From a virus, in the IMG/VR virus record IMGVR_UViG_3300009182_000321, positions 1 through 23,566 of that record: a stretch of DNA of 23,566 nt. One strand, 5' to 3'. Positions 14,165 to 23,106 of this stretch are shown piece by piece. The position numbers were made by a program, and so were the translations under genes. How positions within the stretch are numbered: position 1 is the stretch's first letter; every line of letters begins with the position of its first letter. The notes under the pieces are model-generated. The model searched no databases. It was not told the DNA's origin and saw only the letters and a list, made by a program, of their open reading frames with translations.

Positions 14165-14467
14165 ATGGCCGCTCAGTACTCAAATACCAGTCCGTGGTTT
14201 AATACCCGGGTTACAAAAAATTACTTAGATGTATTGACTATACGTCCTGTCGCGGCTCAAACAAATGATTTTTTATACACTATAGAAAGTCAATACAATT
14301 ATAGACCAGATTTATTAGCGTTTGACTTATACGGTGAAGCAGGCCTTTGGTGGGTCTTTATACAACGAAATCTTGATGTATTACAAGATCCTATATTTGA
14401 TTTTGTAGCAGGAACCAAAATTTATATACCCAAGGGTAGTGGATTAAAATCAGTATTAGGATTATAA
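14165..14467 (+). CDS. 53: Baseplate wedge subunit gp53 (LysM-like)
   Basis: The 100-aa protein contains Y-N-Y-R-P-D-L-L-A-F-D-L-Y-G (about 44-57), WWVFIQRNLDVLQDPIFDFV (about 62-81) and G-T-K-I-Y-I-P (about 83-89), the hallmark of gp53. It is about half the length of T4 gp53 (196 aa), because only the LysM-like domain is present. In T4, gp53 joins neighbouring wedges around the hub. It starts 2 bases after the gp48-like stop and ends 1 base before the next ATG. Confidence 0.9.
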   Translation: MAAQYSNTSPWFNTRVTKNYLDVLTIRPVAAQTNDFLYTIESQYNYRPDLLAFDLYGEAGLWWVFIQRNLDVLQDPIFDFVAGTKIYIPKGSGLKSVLGL

Positions 14468-14468
14468 G

Positions 14469-16730
14469 ATGGATTTAGGAAATATTACCACTGCCTTAAA
14501 TTCAGCTACTAATTTAACTAAAACTGTAAGTAATTCTTTTACAAGTTTAGGAAATGCTAATTCAGTATCTGGAGCACTTAATTCCATAACAGGAGTTTTT
14601 AGTAGCATTGGCAAATTTTTTAAAACGTTAGAAGGAACACAGCTTCCTCTGCCAAATCCGCTAAACGCTTATGCCTCATACGATTACATCATAACATTAG
14701 CATGTTTAAGTGTGAAGGAAATAACAAATCCTGATGCAACTTACATGTCAGGAGCTCCGTTAACAATAATATGTAAAAGTGCTAATGCAAATCCAAGTAA
14801 TCGAGTTAATACAGCGTATGGAAAATTTGATTTTTTCTTTCAACACTTAAAATTTGATATTACTCCTCAGATTGATAGTACTAATACAACTACTTATAAC
14901 TTAGATTTTACTATCTTAGAACCATATAGTATGGGTTTGTTTTTTGAATCCTTGCAGACTGTGGCTTATTCTCAAGGGTACGATAACTGGCGAGAAGCTA
15001 ATTTTTTAATTGCTATTGAATTTAGAGGAAATACTGAAAATGGATCTATGGTCAATATACCAGGTTTAAAACGATATATTCCTTTTAGATTTGTAGATAT
15101 GACTATGAATATTGATGCAAGGGGTGTGACATATAAATGTGTAGCACTACCGCAGAATGCGTTAGCTATGGCAGATATTGTTAGCATGTTACCAGTAGAT
15201 GCATCGTCAGACGGTAGTACTGTAGCAGAAGCCTTACAGTATGGAGAAAATAGTCTACAACACATTTTAAATAGTTTTGAAAAAGAAAAAGTAGCTAAAG
15301 GTCTGCAAGCACAACCTAATCAATATTTGATTTATTTCCCGCAAGAAATAGCCAGTGCAAGTAGTTCTGGGCCAGCCGGCGCAATTGAATCAACTATAGG
15401 AGCAATCATAAATCCTAGCGACGCTGATGCTTCCACTATAAAAGACAAATTAAAATTAATTACAGTTAATAATAACCTAGCACAAGATAACGGTGATATA
15501 AATGAAATAGGCAATTCAGAAATGGGATATGATGAATCTCGCCCAGGTGACACTCCAATGGGAGAAGCTGTGCAGACTTATGATCCCGCTAGTAAAACTT
15601 TCTTTGGCGGAAAACTAACCACTGATATAACTAGAGGGGACATGAAATTTGATCAAAAAACAAACATACCCAACGCAATTAATCAAGTAATATTGCAAAG
15701 CAACTATGTGAAAGATAAATTAGATCCGTCGTCATTAAGTGCAGAAGGATATAGAGGCTGGTGGAGAATTGCCTATCAAGTATTTCCATTAAGCTCAACA
15801 TCAGACCCCAACACCAAACAAGTCCCTAATTTGTATGTTTATAAGGTAATTCCCTATAATGTCCATTCTAGTAGATTAAAAGCAGGCGGCGAAAACACTC
15901 CTGGTTTTGACAACTTAATTAAACAAGCTGTAAAGCACTACAACTATATCTATACTGGAAAAAATGACAACATATTAAGTGTTAGTTTACAAATGAACAA
16001 CGGATTTGTATCAATAATGCCAGCTGACGGTGGCGCTGAGAACTCGGATTCAAAAAACGGAGTTAGTGCAGGCAGCGGTGACATTGGAAATCCTAACGAA
16101 AAATCTATCCTTCTTAAATTAGGAGGCCAGCCTCTTACAGGCCAACAAACTACTACTCCAAGCATAGTAAGTTATGTTGGCAGTTTGTTCAAATCAGATA
16201 ATAAAGGCGGCGGAGGATTAGATAGAGCTGCCACTAGAGCAGCCAGAGCATTTCAAGATGCATTAACTTGCCCCAATGATATTTTTGACCTCAACTTAAA
16301 AATTATGGGAGACCCGTATTATATTGCGCATAGTGGTTTAGGAAATTATACTTCAGAAGCTACACAGTATGCAAATTTAAATGCTGACGGCACAATGAAT
16401 TACGAAAACGGGGAAGTAGATATTATTGTTAATTTCAGGTCCCCGATAGATATTAATCAAACTACAGGGCTTTATAACTTTGGCCCTAACACTAAAACAG
16501 CACCAGTTAACAGATTTAGCGGAGCTTATTGTGTAACATCGGTGAGCAATGTATTTGATGAACGCGGTCAATTTACGCAAACAATACATGCTTTTCGACG
16601 TGCTGATCAAGAATCTGAACTAACAGCAACACCAGAAGAATTGGCAGGATCTGCCGCAATACCAGATCCAACAAATCCAAGCGGATCGATGGATTCTCCA
16701 GACGACTCTGCAGAAGAAAGCGGAACTTAA
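14469..16730 (+). CDS. Large baseplate hub structural protein (753 aa), possible gp27 counterpart
   Basis: Residues about 60-260 hold a conserved block that includes L-N-A-Y-A-S-Y-D-Y, N-W-R-E-A-N-F-L-I-A-I-E-F-R-G, PGLKRYIPFRFVDMTMNIDA and Y-K-C-V-A-L-P-Q-N. The C-terminal block has F-D-L-N-L-K-I-M-G-D-P-Y-Y-I (about 609-622), V-D-I-I-V-N-F-R-S-P-I-D and F-S-G-A-Y-C-V-T-S-V-S-N-V-F. I recall this combination in large virion proteins of T4-like cyanophages. The I-M-G-D-P-x-Y segment followed by a C-terminal strand-rich part is common in tail hub proteins. The gene lies between gp53 and the gp5-like spike, and no other gp27 candidate is present, so a gp27-like hub role is inferred. The N-terminal 60 residues are Ser/Thr/Asn-rich and the C-terminus is acidic. 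It is far longer than T4 gp27 (391 aa). Confidence 0.7.
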   Translation: MDLGNITTALNSATNLTKTVSNSFTSLGNANSVSGALNSITGVFSSIGKFFKTLEGTQLPLPNPLNAYASYDYIITLACLSVKEITNPDATYMSGAPLTIICKSANANPSNRVNTAYGKFDFFFQHLKFDITPQIDSTNTTTYNLDFTILEPYSMGLFFESLQTVAYSQGYDNWREANFLIAIEFRGNTENGSMVNIPGLKRYIPFRFVDMTMNIDARGVTYKCVALPQNALAMADIVSMLPVDASSDGSTVAEALQYGENSLQHILNSFEKEKVAKGLQAQPNQYLIYFPQEIASASSSGPAGAIESTIGAIINPSDADASTIKDKLKLITVNNNLAQDNGDINEIGNSEMGYDESRPGDTPMGEAVQTYDPASKTFFGGKLTTDITRGDMKFDQKTNIPNAINQVILQSNYVKDKLDPSSLSAEGYRGWWRIAYQVFPLSSTSDPNTKQVPNLYVYKVIPYNVHSSRLKAGGENTPGFDNLIKQAVKHYNYIYTGKNDNILSVSLQMNNGFVSIMPADGGAENSDSKNGVSAGSGDIGNPNEKSILLKLGGQPLTGQQTTTPSIVSYVGSLFKSDNKGGGGLDRAATRAARAFQDALTCPNDIFDLNLKIMGDPYYIAHSGLGNYTSEATQYANLNADGTMNYENGEVDIIVNFRSPIDINQTTGLYNFGPNTKTAPVNRFSGAYCVTSVSNVFDERGQFTQTIHAFRRADQESELTATPEELAGSAAIPDPTNPSGSMDSPDDSAEESGT

Positions 16731-18422
16731 ATGTCAAATTATACAACACCTAATAGTACTCATTATTCTAGCTCAGAGTATCCGTCGACTCCGTCCGGCC
16801 CGTTTTTAGCCACGGTAGTTGGGCATCAAGACGGAAAATATATGGGACGTCTTAAAGTATTAATAGAACGTCCGGGCTCTGGAAATAAAGATACCACCGG
16901 GCAAACTCGAACTGTTGATTACATGAGCCCGTTTATGGGTGTTACTAGTTTTGATTTTACCACAGAAACCAACGACTACGACAATTCACAAAAAAGTTAC
17001 GGCATGTGGATGATACCACCGGACGTGGGATCAACGGTTTTAGTAATGTTTTTAGCCAACGATCCTAAAAGAGGATTTTGGATAGGCTGTGTACCTAAGG
17101 AAGATTCATTTGTAAATTTTATGACCCCAGGTCTTGCCGCAACTAAATTTGCGTTCTTAGATGATGCAAGTCTTTCTGCAACAGAAGATAGTCAAGGCAG
17201 AGAATTACGAGTTCCAGTTTCAGAATATAACAAAAAAGTTCCTGAAAATTCAGGAGCTCAACCGCCTACTACATTTAAAAAATCAGTTCATCCGTTAGCA
17301 TTATATTTAGATGCTCAAGGATTATTGTTAGATGATGTGCGCGGCATCACTACTAGCAGTGCTAGACGAGAAACACCTAGTAGCGTGTTTGGAATAAGCA
17401 CCCCTGGCCCGGTGGATCAATTAGGAAAAACAGGTAGTCTTGGAACTGCAAATGCAAGTGTGCCAGACGCTCCTGTTAGTAGACTTGGTGGTAGTACTTT
17501 TGTTATGGACGACGGCCATAACAAATATCTCCGTAAGACTAGTGCCAGTAAAGGTCCTCCGGTATACGCCAGTGTAGAAGATGGTGAGACTGACGGCGAT
17601 CCAACACTTTTACACAATGAACTAATTAGATTGCGCACAAGAACTGGTGCCCAAATATTATTTCACACTACTGAAGATTTAATTTATATCACAAATAGTA
17701 GAGGTACTAGCTGGATTGAAATGACCAGTGATGGCAAAATAGATGTGTATGCGCAAGATAGTATTAGTGTGCATACAGACAATGACATGAATTTTTTTGC
17801 AGGCAGAGATATTAATTTAGAAGCTATTAGAAATATCAATATCAAAGCAGGCGGCAATCATCAACTAGAAGTTATAGGAAATAAAACTATCATCGTAACT
17901 GGTAATAGAACAATAAGTGTAAAAGGTACACACGACGAAACTATCATAGGTGCTACCAATTTATCAATACAAGGCGATTATAGCCAACTATTAAATGGAA
18001 ATTTAGGGATTACAGTTGCCAAAGATACTAATATAAATGTCACTGGCGGAACTGCTATTACTAGTGCAAAAGATTTTAACGTTAAAACAACTGGCGGAAA
18101 TAATCTAACTGCTGGCAAAGCCACAAACATCAAGAGCGGAGGCAATCATGTGGAAACAGCCGCGCAAATTCATATGAACGGACCAGCTGCCACAGCCGCT
18201 ACAGAAGCAACAAAAACTACTAAGGCTAAAATTCCTGTAGCTTTAGCTGTATATCCTAATCCAACTGAAACAGACGGAACAACAATTAACAGCATTATGT
18301 TAAGAGTGCCTACAACAGAACCATATCCGCATCATGAAAATTTAAATCCAGAATTATTTAAACGAGATAAAACAGATGCCAACGCCGCAAATAGTTCGGC
18401 ACAATCACAAGTATCGGGGTAA
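16731..18422 (+). CDS. 5: Baseplate hub/spike protein, T4 gp5-like without lysozyme domain
   Basis: The 563-aa protein has an OB-fold N-terminus (about 22-130: F-L-A-T-V-V-G-H-Q-D-G-K-Y-M-G-R-L-K-V, then W-M-I-P-P-D-V-G-S-T-V-L-V-M-F and R-G-F-W-I-G-C-V). From about 295 to 480 comes a strand-rich, repetitive region (I-E-M-T-S-D-G-K-I-D-V-Y, then short repeats such as I-N-I-K-A-G-G-N and I-I-V-T-G-N) typical of the gp5/VgrG triple-stranded beta-helix needle. The segment between them (about 135-290) shows none of the T4 gp5 lysozyme motifs. Thus the spike probably punctures without digesting peptidoglycan, as I recall for gp5 of marine T4-like phages. The last 60 residues are an extra tail. The ATG follows the previous stop with no gap. 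Confidence 0.88.
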   Translation: MSNYTTPNSTHYSSSEYPSTPSGPFLATVVGHQDGKYMGRLKVLIERPGSGNKDTTGQTRTVDYMSPFMGVTSFDFTTETNDYDNSQKSYGMWMIPPDVGSTVLVMFLANDPKRGFWIGCVPKEDSFVNFMTPGLAATKFAFLDDASLSATEDSQGRELRVPVSEYNKKVPENSGAQPPTTFKKSVHPLALYLDAQGLLLDDVRGITTSSARRETPSSVFGISTPGPVDQLGKTGSLGTANASVPDAPVSRLGGSTFVMDDGHNKYLRKTSASKGPPVYASVEDGETDGDPTLLHNELIRLRTRTGAQILFHTTEDLIYITNSRGTSWIEMTSDGKIDVYAQDSISVHTDNDMNFFAGRDINLEAIRNINIKAGGNHQLEVIGNKTIIVTGNRTISVKGTHDETIIGATNLSIQGDYSQLLNGNLGITVAKDTNINVTGGTAITSAKDFNVKTTGGNNLTAGKATNIKSGGNHVETAAQIHMNGPAATAATEATKTTKAKIPVALAVYPNPTETDGTTINSIMLRVPTTEPYPHHENLNPELFKRDKTDANAANSSAQSQVSG

Positions 18423-18425
18423 CAT

Positions 18426-18986
18426 ATGAGTATATTTTCTAGAATTAGTACAGACTTAGGTGAAGTTAAAAAACTTGCAAGCATTGCACACCTTGGTAAC
18501 GGCATTAGCATTGATGCTGCCAAATCTTTAATTTCAAAACAATTAGGTGCCGTAACATCTGGACTCACTGGCGCAATTACTACAGCAACAAAATTAGCAG
18601 GAACGGCAACAAAATTATTAGACACAGCTAGTAAAATTAGCGGAGCTAATCTTCCCAGCCCAGTACCTTCAGCGCCAGTAGTTTTTAGTACTCCTCCTAT
18701 AATTAAAATTGGGTGCAGTAAAACCCAGCTAGTAGTTGTAGCAAACAACCAAGACTCTATATATTTTAGTTGGGAAATTATAGGGGCTACCAGTTTTTCA
18801 ATTATTGATTCGCGTCCTTATATAACATTGCTACAAACCAACCCAGGACAATTTGGATTTGGCCCAATTACTCCTACATTAGGAGGATCAGATTTTAAAG
18901 GTGCTAGCTTTACTATCACTGCTTCTAACAGCCGTGGAACTACAGTTGAATCAAGACAGTGGACACTTGTTCAACCGGCTACTTAA
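18426..18986 (+). CDS. Unknown baseplate-region protein (186 aa)
   Basis: I do not recognise this family. Residues 1-70 are Ala/Thr/Leu-rich and probably helical. A Pro-rich hinge (P-S-P-V-P-S-A-P-V-V) follows at about 76-88. Residues about 90-186 are strand-rich with Y-F-S-W-E-I-I-G-A, F-S-I-I-D-S-R-P and a final I-T-A-S-N-S-R-G-T-T-V-E-S-R-Q-W-T-L, a pattern like an Ig-like or fibronectin-like beta sandwich. It starts 3 bases after the gp5-like stop. Position between the spike and gp25 suggests a small spike- or baseplate-associated structural part, but this is inference. Confidence 0.75.
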   Translation: MSIFSRISTDLGEVKKLASIAHLGNGISIDAAKSLISKQLGAVTSGLTGAITTATKLAGTATKLLDTASKISGANLPSPVPSAPVVFSTPPIIKIGCSKTQLVVVANNQDSIYFSWEIIGATSFSIIDSRPYITLLQTNPGQFGFGPITPTLGGSDFKGASFTITASNSRGTTVESRQWTLVQPAT

Positions 18987-18998
18987 AAGAGAACTTAT

Positions 18999-19157
18999 AT
19001 GGCAGATACTCCTACGGAATTAACACCAAGCATAGAACCAGTTATAGGAACAGCAATAGAAGTTCCAAAAGACTATTGGAAAGCCTACTCAACAAATAAA
19101 GATGTGTTTGATAGACCCCCGCCTCCTGCGGACTCAGAAGATCAAGCCAATGCTTAA
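18999..19157 (+). CDS. Small unknown acidic/Pro-rich protein (52 aa)
   Basis: An ATG at 18999 with AAGAGA upstream opens 52 codons ending in TAA. It contains T-P-S-I-E-P-V-I-G-T-A-I-E-V-P-K-D-Y-W-K-A-Y (about 9-30) and a Pro-rich acidic end (R-P-P-P-P-A-D-S-E-D). The frame exactly fills the gap between the 186-aa gene and gp25 with normal spacing on both sides, which supports it as real. No PAAR or other spike-tip motif is seen. Function unknown. Confidence 0.7.
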   Translation: MADTPTELTPSIEPVIGTAIEVPKDYWKAYSTNKDVFDRPPPPADSEDQANA

Positions 19158-19171
19158 CATAAGGAATAATC

Positions 19172-19615
19172 ATGGCATCAAACAGTAATTTATACGATAA
19201 AATTGTTTTACCAGCAGTTAGACAACTCACAGATAGCCCTACAAAAATGTATAAAGGGTTTAGCACTATTAGTGGCAATACAGAAAACTATAATCTTTAT
19301 GATTTTGATTTAATCAAACAAGACATATTAAATCATTTTCATGTCAGACAAGGGGAAAGACTGATGAACCCGGCTTTCGGATGCGCCATTTGGGATATAT
19401 TATTCGAGCCATTAACCGAGGCTGTGAAAGATATCGTGCTGAAAAATGTTAATACTATAGTTAATTATGATCCTAGAGTACAAGCAGAAAATGTTATAGT
19501 AACTTCTTATGATACTGGAATTCAGATTGAATTAACCTTGCTTTATGTGCCCTATAACCTACAACAAACGTTACAATTACAATTTGACCAGACCAACGGC
19601 TTAGTAGTGCGATAA
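19172..19615 (+). CDS. 25: Baseplate wedge subunit gp25
   Basis: The 147-aa protein carries RQGERLMNPAFGCAIWDILF (about 59-78), the hallmark of the gp25/GPW family (R-x-G-E-R-x-x-x-P-x-F-G-C), followed by a helical segment and a C-terminal strand pair. T4 gp25 is 132 aa. In T4 it is the sheath initiator in the inner baseplate next to gp6 and gp53. AAGGA lies 7 bases before the ATG. The C-terminal Q-T-L-Q-L-Q-F-D is also family-like. Confidence 0.95.
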   Translation: MASNSNLYDKIVLPAVRQLTDSPTKMYKGFSTISGNTENYNLYDFDLIKQDILNHFHVRQGERLMNPAFGCAIWDILFEPLTEAVKDIVLKNVNTIVNYDPRVQAENVIVTSYDTGIQIELTLLYVPYNLQQTLQLQFDQTNGLVVR

Positions 19616-19636
19616 ACTACGCACATATTCTTTACA

Positions 19637-19644
19637 AATAAATA
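19637..19644 (+). promoter_or_regulatory. T4-type late promoter box for gp6
   Basis: AATAAATA (one mismatch to TATAAATA, match to NATAAATA) lies 18 bases before the ATG at 19663. A start about 7 bases downstream would still leave the AGGA ribosome-binding site (19652-19655). It sits in the only real gap of the baseplate operon after 13155. Confidence 0.55.
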
Positions 19645-19662
19645 CACTACTAGGACAATTAA

Positions 19663-22600
19663 ATGAGCTCAACTGATAGACAAAATAATCTGCTAATTAA
19701 TCAAGATTGGAAAAAAATATACCAGTCTTTTAAAAATGCTGATTTTCAAAGTTATGATTTTGAAAATTTACGCAGAACTATGATTACGTATTTGCGCACA
19801 AATTACCCAGAAGATTTTAATGACTATATTGAAAGCTCAGAATATTTGGCTTTAATAGATTTAGTAGCATTTGTTGGGCAAAGTGTTGCCTTCCGTGTGG
19901 ACTTAAATGCCCGTGAAAATTTTCTAGAACTAGCGGAGCGCCGGGACAGTGTATTACGTTTAGCACGTTTAATTAGTTACAATGCTAAAAGAAATATACC
20001 TGCACAAGGGTTGTTGAAATTTACTACTATTCGTAGCACAGAAACTATTGTTGACAGCAACGGCAGAAATTTGTCAGGACAAGTAGTAACTTGGAATGAC
20101 CCTGCAAATGCCAACTGGTATGATCAATTTATTAAAATAATAAATGCGGCCATGCCTTCAACACAACAATTTGGAAATCCATCTGCTAAAGATACAATTT
20201 ACGGAATTCCAACAAGTCAGTATCGTTTCCAAACTACTAGTACTAATGTTCCTGTTTTCAGTTTTACTAAAACAGTAGCAGGGCGTTCAATGAACTTTGA
20301 AATCACCAGCACAACTTTTAGTGGTCAACAATACATTTATGAAGAAGCTCCTAAGTTAGGAAACAAACTTGCTTGCATTTATCGAGATGACGGCCAAGGC
20401 GCTGGCAGTAATAGCAACGGATTTTTCTTGAATTTTACACAGGGCACATTGAACATTGGTGCATTTACAATTACACATCCTAGCAGTAATGAAAGTGTAG
20501 ATATCAACACAACAAACATTAACAATAACGATGTTTGGTTATATAGATTAAATCAAAATGGCGCCGAGTCGGAATTATGGACCCCAGTGCCAACTATATC
20601 AGGTAATAACATTATCTATAATAGTTTAAATAAAAACATAAAAAACATTTATAATGTTATTACACGAGCAAGTGACACTATTAGCTTGGCATTTAGCGAT
20701 GGTGTATTTGGAAATCTTCCATTAGGAGATTTTAGAACATACTATAGAGTTAGTAATGGATTATCTTATGTAGTAAACCCTGCTGATGTTCGTAATGTTA
20801 CAATATCAGTTCCTTATACTAGCAGAAAAGGCCAAACTGAAACTCTATCTATCACGATGAATTTACAAACTAGTGTTTCAAATTCTGCTGTGTCTGAAAC
20901 TAATGCTAGTATTAAAGCCAATGCACCGCAAACATATTATACACAAAATAGAATGATAACTGCCGAGGATTATAATATTAGTCCTCTATCAGTTACCCAG
21001 CAAGTTGCCAAGGTAAAAAGTATTAATAGAACGTCTAGCGGTATTAGTAGATACTTTGATTTAAAAGACCCGACTGGAAAATATAGTTCGACAAATTTAT
21101 ATGCAAATGATGGAATTATATATCAAGATTTCTATTCTCAAATTACTACGTTCCAGTACGCAACTAAAGTTGATATTGAAGGAATAATTTATAATACAAT
21201 TTATGAGTTATTACAAACTATTGATTTAAGAAATTTTTATTACAATAATTTTATTAATTTTTTAACTACTAGTCTTAATATTAGTTGGTACCAAGCTAGC
21301 TCTACAAGCTCTAGCAGTACTGGGTACATTGGAAATATTGTTGGGGCGATCCCCTTTCCAGTGGGCGGATACACTGCAACGGATTTAAAATATTTAACGC
21401 CTGGCTCATTGATTAGGTTTGTAGCCCCAACTGGTTACTATTTTGATAAAACAAATTCAAACAAATTAGTTTTTGGATCAACCGGAGCATTAGGCAGTGC
21501 GGATTATCTGTGGGCAGAAGTAGTTAGCGTTACCGGTAACGGAGTTCCAACTGTAGGCATTCCAGGCCCTATAATGTTGAATACAATCGTACCCGGCTCC
21601 GCAGTTATTTCACAAATTATTCCAAAATTTTCAACTACATTAAATTCTACAGTTATTACTACAATGATAGATTTAATTTTTAGTAATAGACCATTTGGAC
21701 TACGTTACGATGGTACTACGCAAAATTGGCAAATTATTTTTGAAACTAATTTAAATCAATCATCTGCATTTACACTAGCAAAACAAGCAGATGCAACCAA
21801 CACCAATCAAGATTCAAGCTGGATGTTATTGTTTACAACTGATAACGAAACATATACAATTACTACTCGATTATTAAGATACATTTTTGAAAGCGATTCC
21901 GAACTATCATTTTATTTTGATGACGATTTAACTATCTACGATAACACTACTAATTCAACAGTTAGAGATCAAATTAAAATTTTAAATATAAATCGACAAC
22001 CTACAAAAGTTTATCCTTTTACTGAAGATTATGTATGGGATGTAACATCGGCTTATAGAGGCTTAGATGGATATATTGATAATAAAAAAATTGTTTTATC
22101 ATTTGCGGATACAGATTATAACGGTGTAGTAGATAATCCTCAGCTATTTTTAGACATAGTAGATCCAACTACTTCTCCAACAACCAAATATATTGTTCAA
22201 CAAAAATATTTTATTTCTACGGGCCAAGAAGATTATCGATATGTTGCTAATACTAATAATCTTATGATTGTTCTTAATTCAGAAAGTGAGCTGTTGTCTT
22301 ACAACAACTATAAAGACGGCCAATATTTTTACTTTACTAGTACAGGTGTAGTAAAACAATTAAATATTGTAACAGGATCATTAATTCCAACATTAGATTA
22401 CAAGGTCTTTGTTGGTAGAGATAATTTGAAATTTCAATACACCCATAGTGCAAACTATGAAAGTAGAATTGATCCAGGTGTAAGCAATATTATGGATGTT
22501 TACGTATTAACTAAGTCGTACGATACATCTTTTAGACAATGGGTAGACGGTGCTCCAATATCAGAACCATTACCACCTAGTTCAGATGAACTTAGTAATT

Positions 22601-23106
22601 TAATTGGCGCAACGTTGGATGTTATTAAACCAATATCAGATGAAATCATATACCACCCTGTAAGTTATAGGGCATTGTTTGGAGTTTCTGCAAGTTCTGA
22701 TTTACAAGCTAAATTTAAAGTTACGAAAAATATAAATTCAGTAGTGTCGGATAATGATATACAGTCTAGAATAATCACAGCAATTAATCAATTTTTTACA
22801 TTAGATAATTGGAATTTTGGAGACACGTTTTATTTTACAGAGTTATCGACTTATGTAATGAATCAGTTAGCACCGGACATAACAAACTTTATCATTGTGC
22901 CTACACAAAGCGGATCATATTTTGGTAGTTTATTTGAAATATCCTGTCCTAGCGACCAGATTTTTATTAGCACTGCAACAGTTGCTAATATAGAAATTAT
23001 CACCGGCATTACTAGCGGAAATATTAAATCAGTTACCGGAACAGCTCTTAACTCTGTCTCCAATCAAACTATTACTAGCGCAACATACGGAAATCTAAAT
23101 GGCTGA
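19663..23106 (+). CDS. 6: Baseplate wedge subunit gp6 (long form, 1147 aa)
   Basis: The N-terminal 140 residues are clearly gp6: INQDWKKIYQSFKNADFQSY (about 12-31), Y-P-E-D-F-N-D-Y-I-E-S-S-E, ALIDLVAFVGQSVAFRVDLN (about 63-82), A-R-E-N-F-L-E-L-A-E-R-R-D-S and N-A-K-R-N-I-P-A. A later block (N-R-M-I-T-A-E-D-Y-N near 430) is the conserved baseplate-J-like strand. In T4, gp6 dimers form the iris ring of the baseplate that opens on contraction; T4 gp6 has only 660 aa. Here the extra length falls after about residue 450 and includes strand-rich segments, so the wedge probably has an added domain. AGGA precedes the ATG. It overlaps the next gene by 8 bases. Confidence 0.93.
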   Translation: MSSTDRQNNLLINQDWKKIYQSFKNADFQSYDFENLRRTMITYLRTNYPEDFNDYIESSEYLALIDLVAFVGQSVAFRVDLNARENFLELAERRDSVLRLARLISYNAKRNIPAQGLLKFTTIRSTETIVDSNGRNLSGQVVTWNDPANANWYDQFIKIINAAMPSTQQFGNPSAKDTIYGIPTSQYRFQTTSTNVPVFSFTKTVAGRSMNFEITSTTFSGQQYIYEEAPKLGNKLACIYRDDGQGAGSNSNGFFLNFTQGTLNIGAFTITHPSSNESVDINTTNINNNDVWLYRLNQNGAESELWTPVPTISGNNIIYNSLNKNIKNIYNVITRASDTISLAFSDGVFGNLPLGDFRTYYRVSNGLSYVVNPADVRNVTISVPYTSRKGQTETLSITMNLQTSVSNSAVSETNASIKANAPQTYYTQNRMITAEDYNISPLSVTQQVAKVKSINRTSSGISRYFDLKDPTGKYSSTNLYANDGIIYQDFYSQITTFQYATKVDIEGIIYNTIYELLQTIDLRNFYYNNFINFLTTSLNISWYQASSTSSSSTGYIGNIVGAIPFPVGGYTATDLKYLTPGSLIRFVAPTGYYFDKTNSNKLVFGSTGALGSADYLWAEVVSVTGNGVPTVGIPGPIMLNTIVPGSAVISQIIPKFSTTLNSTVITTMIDLIFSNRPFGLRYDGTTQNWQIIFETNLNQSSAFTLAKQADATNTNQDSSWMLLFTTDNETYTITTRLLRYIFESDSELSFYFDDDLTIYDNTTNSTVRDQIKILNINRQPTKVYPFTEDYVWDVTSAYRGLDGYIDNKKIVLSFADTDYNGVVDNPQLFLDIVDPTTSPTTKYIVQQKYFISTGQEDYRYVANTNNLMIVLNSESELLSYNNYKDGQYFYFTSTGVVKQLNIVTGSLIPTLDYKVFVGRDNLKFQYTHSANYESRIDPGVSNIMDVYVLTKSYDTSFRQWVDGAPISEPLPPSSDELSNLIGATLDVIKPISDEIIYHPVSYRALFGVSASSDLQAKFKVTKNINSVVSDNDIQSRIITAINQFFTLDNWNFGDTFYFTELSTYVMNQLAPDITNFIIVPTQSGSYFGSLFEISCPSDQIFISTATVANIEIITGITSGNIKSVTGTALNSVSNQTITSATYGNLNG

